Shown here: positions 42,741-45,734 of the stretch, one piece after another
Position numbering within the stretch: the stretch's first letter is position 1
Layout of the letters: each line of letters begins with the position of its first letter
Assembly (NCBI GenBank): GCA_018401955.1
Contig: JAGYJT010000024.1
Span: 1 to 45,734 of the forward strand
DNA from: Chitinophagales bacterium
GTDB lineage: Bacteria > Bacteroidota > Bacteroidia > Chitinophagales > CAIOSU01
Length of the DNA stretch: 45,734 bases
Direction of reading: 5' to 3'
Program-made: the position numbers and the translations under genes
The notes under the pieces: generated by a model
Databases searched by the model: none
What the model saw: the letters and a program-made list of their open reading frames with translations, nothing else
What the model was told of the DNA's origin: nothing

Positions 42741-43355
42741 TCACTTCTTCAGCTCAGCAAAAGTCTTAGCAGCATCAAACTTCTTGGCATCTTTACCAAC
42801 GCGGATGATGGTAACGGTTTCTATTTTGTCACCTATTGCAATGGCATTTACCACATCTTGTCCGGTAACTACGTGGCCAAACACGGTGTGCTTGCCATTC
42901 AACCAATCGGTAGCTACGTGGGTAATGAAAAATTGGCTACCATTGGTTCCTTTACCAGCATTGGCCATCGAAAGAATACCTGGGCCGCTGTGTTTTAAAG
43001 TATCAACAATCTCATCTTTAAACTTGTAGCCAGGGCCGCCCATGCCACTGCCAAGCGGGTCACCACCTTGAATCATAAAATTCGGAATCACACGGTGGAA
43101 AACCAATCCGTCATAAAACGGGGTGCCCAAAGGCTTCGCATCGTTTTTAATTACACCTTCGGCAAGGCCAATAAAATTAGCCACCGTAAGCGGGGTAGCT
43201 TCAAATTCCAACTTCAATAGTATTGTGCCTTTGTTGGTTTTCATTTCGGCATATAGGCCATCTTCCATGTCTTTGTATTGGTTTTTTTGTGCGGTTGCGG
43301 TTAATGTCATCAAAACAATCAGCATCAAGCTGAGTGCGCGTAAAGAGTTTTTCAT
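42741..43355 (-). CDS. Secreted cyclophilin-type peptidyl-prolyl isomerase
   Basis: 204 residues from the ATG at 43355, which gives a proper signal peptide ([23 protein letters not shown]); the upstream start at 43394 would place 13 extra residues and overlap the promoter. Cyclophilin core: [19 protein letters not shown] with the catalytic Arg, [35 protein letters not shown]. It would catalyse cis-trans proline isomerisation in periplasmic or outer-membrane protein folding. A TTTG-N21-TATATTTG promoter lies upstream and a strong terminator follows, so it is probably monocistronic. Confidence 0.93.
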   Translation of the reverse strand: MKNSLRALSLMLIVLMTLTATAQKNQYKDMEDGLYAEMKTNKGTILLKLEFEATPLTVANFIGLAEGVIKNDAKPLGTPFYDGLVFHRVIPNFMIQGGDPLGSGMGGPGYKFKDEIVDTLKHSGPGILSMANAGKGTNGSQFFITHVATDWLNGKHTVFGHVVTGQDVVNAIAIGDKIETVTIIRVGKDAKKFDAAKTFAELKK

Positions 43356-43378
43356 GTGTATAGTTTGTTTAGCGAAGA

Positions 43379-43411
43379 CAAATATAATCACCATCTTCTA
43401 ATTGGAGCAAA
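43379..43411 (-). promoter_or_regulatory. Promoter of the cyclophilin gene
   Basis: Minus strand: TTTG (43408-43411), 21 bases, then TATATTTG (43379-43386), both matching the Bacteroidota primary sigma consensus at a permitted spacing. The box ends 23 bases before the ATG. It overlaps the last codons of the neighbouring surface-protein gene. Confidence 0.7.
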
Positions 43412-44047
43412 TGGACTGTCCATACCGTTAAATCCGCCACCAAAAAGATTATTGCCGAAGCCATTGTTTTGGTATGGGTTAAATGGGCTGTTGCCACGGC
43501 TTATCTGCACTTGGGCGCCAATGGAGGCCTTATCGTTTACCTTGTACCAAAAGCCGCCGCTCACGCCGTAGTTGTTAAGGTTGTAGGTTTGTGGGTCGAG
43601 GCCAGGCACTTGCAGCGAAGCGGTATTGGCAAACACACTACCGGTAAGGGTCAGTTTGTCGTTTACGGCATACTCGCCACCCACAAACATGCTGGTTTGC
43701 ATGCGTGGGCGCATTAGCATAATGCTGCTGCCGCTTTCAGGGTTGTTGTACGTATATGGGTTGTTAAGGCTATTGTATTGCAAAGCCACGCCGCCAAACA
43801 CCGTAAACCTATCATTAACCTGATAAGAAAGGGTAGGGGCGATGAAGTGGCCCATCACCGCATCTTGCCCACGAGAGAAAGCCACGCTGGTGCCCATGCT
43901 CACACCAAAATGCAAGCGGTCTTTCACGGGCTTTTTGGCCAAGCCATCGGGCATGGTAATGGTATCGTTGTAGGTGTAGCCTTTGCTTTGCGCTTGGGCA
44001 GTCGCCAAGCCGCCTACTAAAAACAGCAGGAGTAAAAGGTTTCTCAT
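43388..44047 (-). CDS. Outer-membrane beta-barrel-like protein with Asn/Gly-rich tail
   Basis: 219 residues from the ATG at 44047, chosen because a TATCTTTG box sits just before it and because it gives the signal peptide [20 protein letters not shown]. Repeating strands follow ([21 protein letters not shown]-like [33 protein letters not shown]), as in OmpA-like 8-strand barrels. The end is rich in Asn, Gly, Phe and Pro ([15 protein letters not shown]), probably a flexible surface or periplasmic tail. No functional motif recognised. Confidence 0.68.
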   Translation of the reverse strand: MRNLLLLLFLVGGLATAQAQSKGYTYNDTITMPDGLAKKPVKDRLHFGVSMGTSVAFSRGQDAVMGHFIAPTLSYQVNDRFTVFGGVALQYNSLNNPYTYNNPESGSSIMLMRPRMQTSMFVGGEYAVNDKLTLTGSVFANTASLQVPGLDPQTYNLNNYGVSGGFWYKVNDKASIGAQVQISRGNSPFNPYQNNGFGNNLFGGGFNGMDSPFAPIRRW

Positions 44048-44071
44048 ATAGTTGGCATTCTGCATGGTTAT

Positions 44072-44079
44072 CAAAGATA
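44072..44079 (-). promoter_or_regulatory. -7 box for the 43388-44047 gene
   Basis: Minus-strand TATCTTTG (exact TAnnTTTG) ends 24 bases before the ATG at 44047. This argues against the two upstream in-frame starts. No -33 element is clear. Confidence 0.5.
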
Positions 44080-44161
44080 ACGAATTTCGGGATTGAATGT
44101 TGTAGGGTGTGGTGTGAAGAGATGTTAAAGTGGGGGTGGTATTGAGTTGGCAGAAGATTAC

Positions 44162-44986
44162 CTATTTGTATGGTTCTGTTTCCTTCTTAGCCTGCTCCCA
44201 TGCTGATTTTAATACTATTCTGGATAGCTTTAATACATTTTCCCCACTATTCTTTACTTTCCTAATCTCCTTTTCGCTGATTAAACCTATATATTTATTT
44301 ATTTCACTTTCGAGATCTCTATGTTGTTTCTCATTTGGATTTAGGAATAACTTACTCTTAAAAGCTAACTCTTCAATTTTTTCTAGTTTTGGGAGTAGAT
44401 TTCTAAGTAGCTCCTTTTTTAAATCCTTTTCTTCATCTGTATTACTGTCATCATCATCTTCAAGCAACATTAAATGAAAATTTGTTCCTGCAATTTCACC
44501 TACAAACTCACTTAGCACAACTCTCAAATCCTGAATCCAGTTTATCCTTGCTTGCGATATGTTATTTGCACTAACTTGCGCCAATGTCATTTTAGATGTT
44601 TCACGAATTTGGTCTCTCGCAATTTGCAATTGTTCTTTTGCTTGAGATTCTTGGCTTTTCAAATTATCTTCTTGAGCCTTATTGGTAGCTTTGTTTTGAC
44701 GAGCTGCAACAATAACGCTATAGCCTGATATTCCAACAGCGAGAAGTGCAACTAGGGAGCTTAAATCTACATCCCAAAAACTCCGTTCTTTTTTGAAAGT
44801 AGATATTATTTCATCTGTTTTATCAAATGAAACGACAAATGAATCTACCATTTTGCTATCTAGGATGTTTTTATGATATCCTAAATTACTTGTGTCAAAA
44901 TTTTTAACAACTGAGGTTGTATTAGTTTGGGCCACAGTTAGGTTAGTAGATATAAGAAAGCAAATGGCTATGATGTTATACCACAT
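44162..44986 (-). CDS. Membrane-anchored coiled-coil protein of unknown function
   Basis: 274 residues. N-terminal hydrophobic segment ending TVAQ (a signal peptide or anchor, 1-20). A second hydrophobic stretch SSLVALLAVGISGYSVIVA (76-94), then a charged coiled coil (about 95-140, KAQEDNLKSQESQAKEQL). Next comes a helical domain with ARINWIQDLRVVLSEF (about 146-161) and FLNPNEKQHRDLESEI (about 214-229). The paired pattern of WIQDLR and LNPNExxH looks like a conserved domain of membrane proteins of unknown role. It overlaps the upstream gene by 19 bases. More AT-rich than its neighbours. Confidence 0.6.
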   Translation of the reverse strand: MWYNIIAICFLISTNLTVAQTNTTSVVKNFDTSNLGYHKNILDSKMVDSFVVSFDKTDEIISTFKKERSFWDVDLSSLVALLAVGISGYSVIVAARQNKATNKAQEDNLKSQESQAKEQLQIARDQIRETSKMTLAQVSANNISQARINWIQDLRVVLSEFVGEIAGTNFHLMLLEDDDDSNTDEEKDLKKELLRNLLPKLEKIEELAFKSKLFLNPNEKQHRDLESEINKYIGLISEKEIRKVKNSGENVLKLSRIVLKSAWEQAKKETEPYK

Positions 44987-45333
44987 ATTTTTGAAAGTGA
45001 ATCTTCTACTTGCGTTAACTTAATTTTATAATGCTCAAAATTTATCGGATCAAAATTTTTTGTGTCCGTCCAATATTTGCTTTTTTGAAATAGATTTCGG
45101 CTAAGAATCTGTACCTCCTTGTTTTTTATTACGCTTAAGTCTCTAGCTGTTCTTAACCAAATGTTGGCAACAATGGGTGATACAATGTCGTTTTGACCTT
45201 CACGCGTAGTGCTAATGTGGGAACGCGTTTGAGAGATTGCGTATGATACTTTATCAAAGATTAATTTTCTGTCGTTATCAGACAAGTTTGAAAAGTCTTT
45301 AAATGAAAACAACCCTAGAATATCGTTGAGCAT
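44968..45333 (-). CDS. Hypothetical protein preceding the coiled-coil membrane gene
   Basis: 121 residues from the ATG at 45333 (a TTG at 45357 is the only earlier start). Mostly helical and polar (SNLSDNDRKLIFDKVSYAIS, QVEDSLSKICGI), without signal peptide, membrane segment or known motif. Overlaps the downstream gene by 19 bases and shares its AT-rich composition, so the two probably form one accessory unit. Function unknown. Confidence 0.5.
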   Translation of the reverse strand: MLNDILGLFSFKDFSNLSDNDRKLIFDKVSYAISQTRSHISTTREGQNDIVSPIVANIWLRTARDLSVIKNKEVQILSRNLFQKSKYWTDTKNFDPINFEHYKIKLTQVEDSLSKICGITS

Positions 45334-45468
45334 AAAAATAAACTTTGACTGGTACAATTATATAAATTTATTTCAAGTTGGTGAAGTTTTTTCGATATTA
45401 GGCATTAAGCTGTTTTCCCCCAAATTTCTTAACTTGGCACTTCTCAATTTAAGAACAGGATAATACAC

Positions 45469-45734
45469 ATGGCGCTTAGCAAAAACATCGTTTACGTGGA
45501 TGGGGTGCGTACCCCGTTTCTGCGTAGCAATACGGATTATAACGATTTAATGTCTTACCAGCTCGGCAGCTTTGCCATCAAAGGCTTGATGGACAAAACG
45601 GGCCTAGACCCTAACAAGGTGGACCGTGTGATAATGGGTACCACCATCAGCAACGTAAAAACCGGCAACGTGGCCCGCGAAGCGGCGCTATCGGCTGGCC
45701 TGCCCAACAAGGTGGCTTGCCATACCGTTACCCA
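45469..45734 (+). CDS. Thiolase, FadI-like (3' end outside window)
   Basis: Begins at the ATG at 45469 and stays open to the right edge (88 complete codons). Translation starts MALSKNIVYVDGVRTPFLR, continues DLMSYQLGSFAIKGLMDKTG and VIMGTTISNVKTGNVAREAA, and ends ACHTVT at the edge, just before the expected nucleophile cysteine (family QACISSN). This is the 3-ketoacyl-CoA thiolase type that pairs with FadJ-like multifunctional enzymes in fatty-acid oxidation, different from the thiolase at 39092. The 135-base gap before it has only a weak TAACTTGG box (45430-45437). Confidence 0.85.
   Translation, partial: MALSKNIVYVDGVRTPFLRSNTDYNDLMSYQLGSFAIKGLMDKTGLDPNKVDRVIMGTTISNVKTGNVAREAALSAGLPNKVACHTVT

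Noticed and set aside
44130-44477. 115-residue plus-strand frame rich in Ser and Phe
   Set aside because: Antisense shadow of the AT-rich coiled-coil gene; the Ser/Phe bias comes from its Glu/Lys/Asp codons.

Overview
The window looks like a chromosomal segment of a Bacteroidota bacterium, most like the Chitinophagales/Sphingobacteriales side of the phylum. The support is: signal peptides that end in AQ, outer-membrane beta-barrel and CarboxypepD_reg-type proteins, a long SecA with a CPCGSGKKYKQCHG tail, several exact TAnnTTTG promoter boxes 23-37 bases before start codons, and a ketosynthase/chain-length-factor cassette of the aryl-polyene/flexirubin type. This placement is inferred from gene content, not from a marker-gene phylogeny.

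Layout. 1-3.1 kb: the 3' part of an M20 amidohydrolase, alanine racemase, and a dienoyl-CoA isomerase-like crotonase. 3.4-7.7 kb: a tightly overlapping type II PKS-like operon of ACP, active ketosynthase, Cys-less chain-length factor, NodB deacetylase, a ketosynthase gene gutted by an internal deletion, and a small KAS-like protein. 7.7-14.4 kb: minus-strand accessory genes, including a NagB-like/alpha-beta hydrolase fusion, a HipA-like kinase with DUF3037 partner, a GyrI-like protein, an unknown gene with a decayed duplicate, a secreted protein and a RelE/ParE-type toxin-antitoxin pair. Two copies of a 28-base direct repeat bracket the last part.

14.4-21.4 kb: an overlapping operon read leftward (secA, deoC, SPOR protein, M20 amidohydrolase) and, divergently, purD. 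21.6-29.0 kb: seven minus-strand nucleotide-sugar genes (aminotransferase, UDP-glucose dehydrogenase, UDP-glucuronate decarboxylase, N-acetyltransferase, UDP-HexNAc dehydrogenase, dTDP-glucose dehydratase, WbpP epimerase). They should feed UDP-xylose, dTDP-4-keto-6-deoxyglucose and UDP-HexNAc uronate precursors to surface glycans. No transferase, flippase or polymerase lies among them. The next genes, read rightward, are a barrel protein and Kdo transferase waaA.

31.2-45.7 kb: a DAACS symporter, an SDR, a barrel protein, an M48 metalloprotease, a PgpH-like HD phosphodiesterase, a thiolase, ndk, an NrnA-like DHH phosphoesterase, a secreted cyclophilin, another surface protein, an AT-rich pair of unknown genes, and the start of a second thiolase. 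PgpH-like and NrnA-like enzymes could act in sequence on c-di-AMP and pApA.

Several intergenic regions carry repeats: a long imperfect palindrome present twice, each time between convergent genes (21.40 and 42.55 kb); a perfect 30-base inverted repeat (40.39/40.50 kb); and a palindrome-rich block at 42.33-42.52 kb. I saw no rRNA, tRNA, CRISPR array, intact insertion sequence or phage genes.
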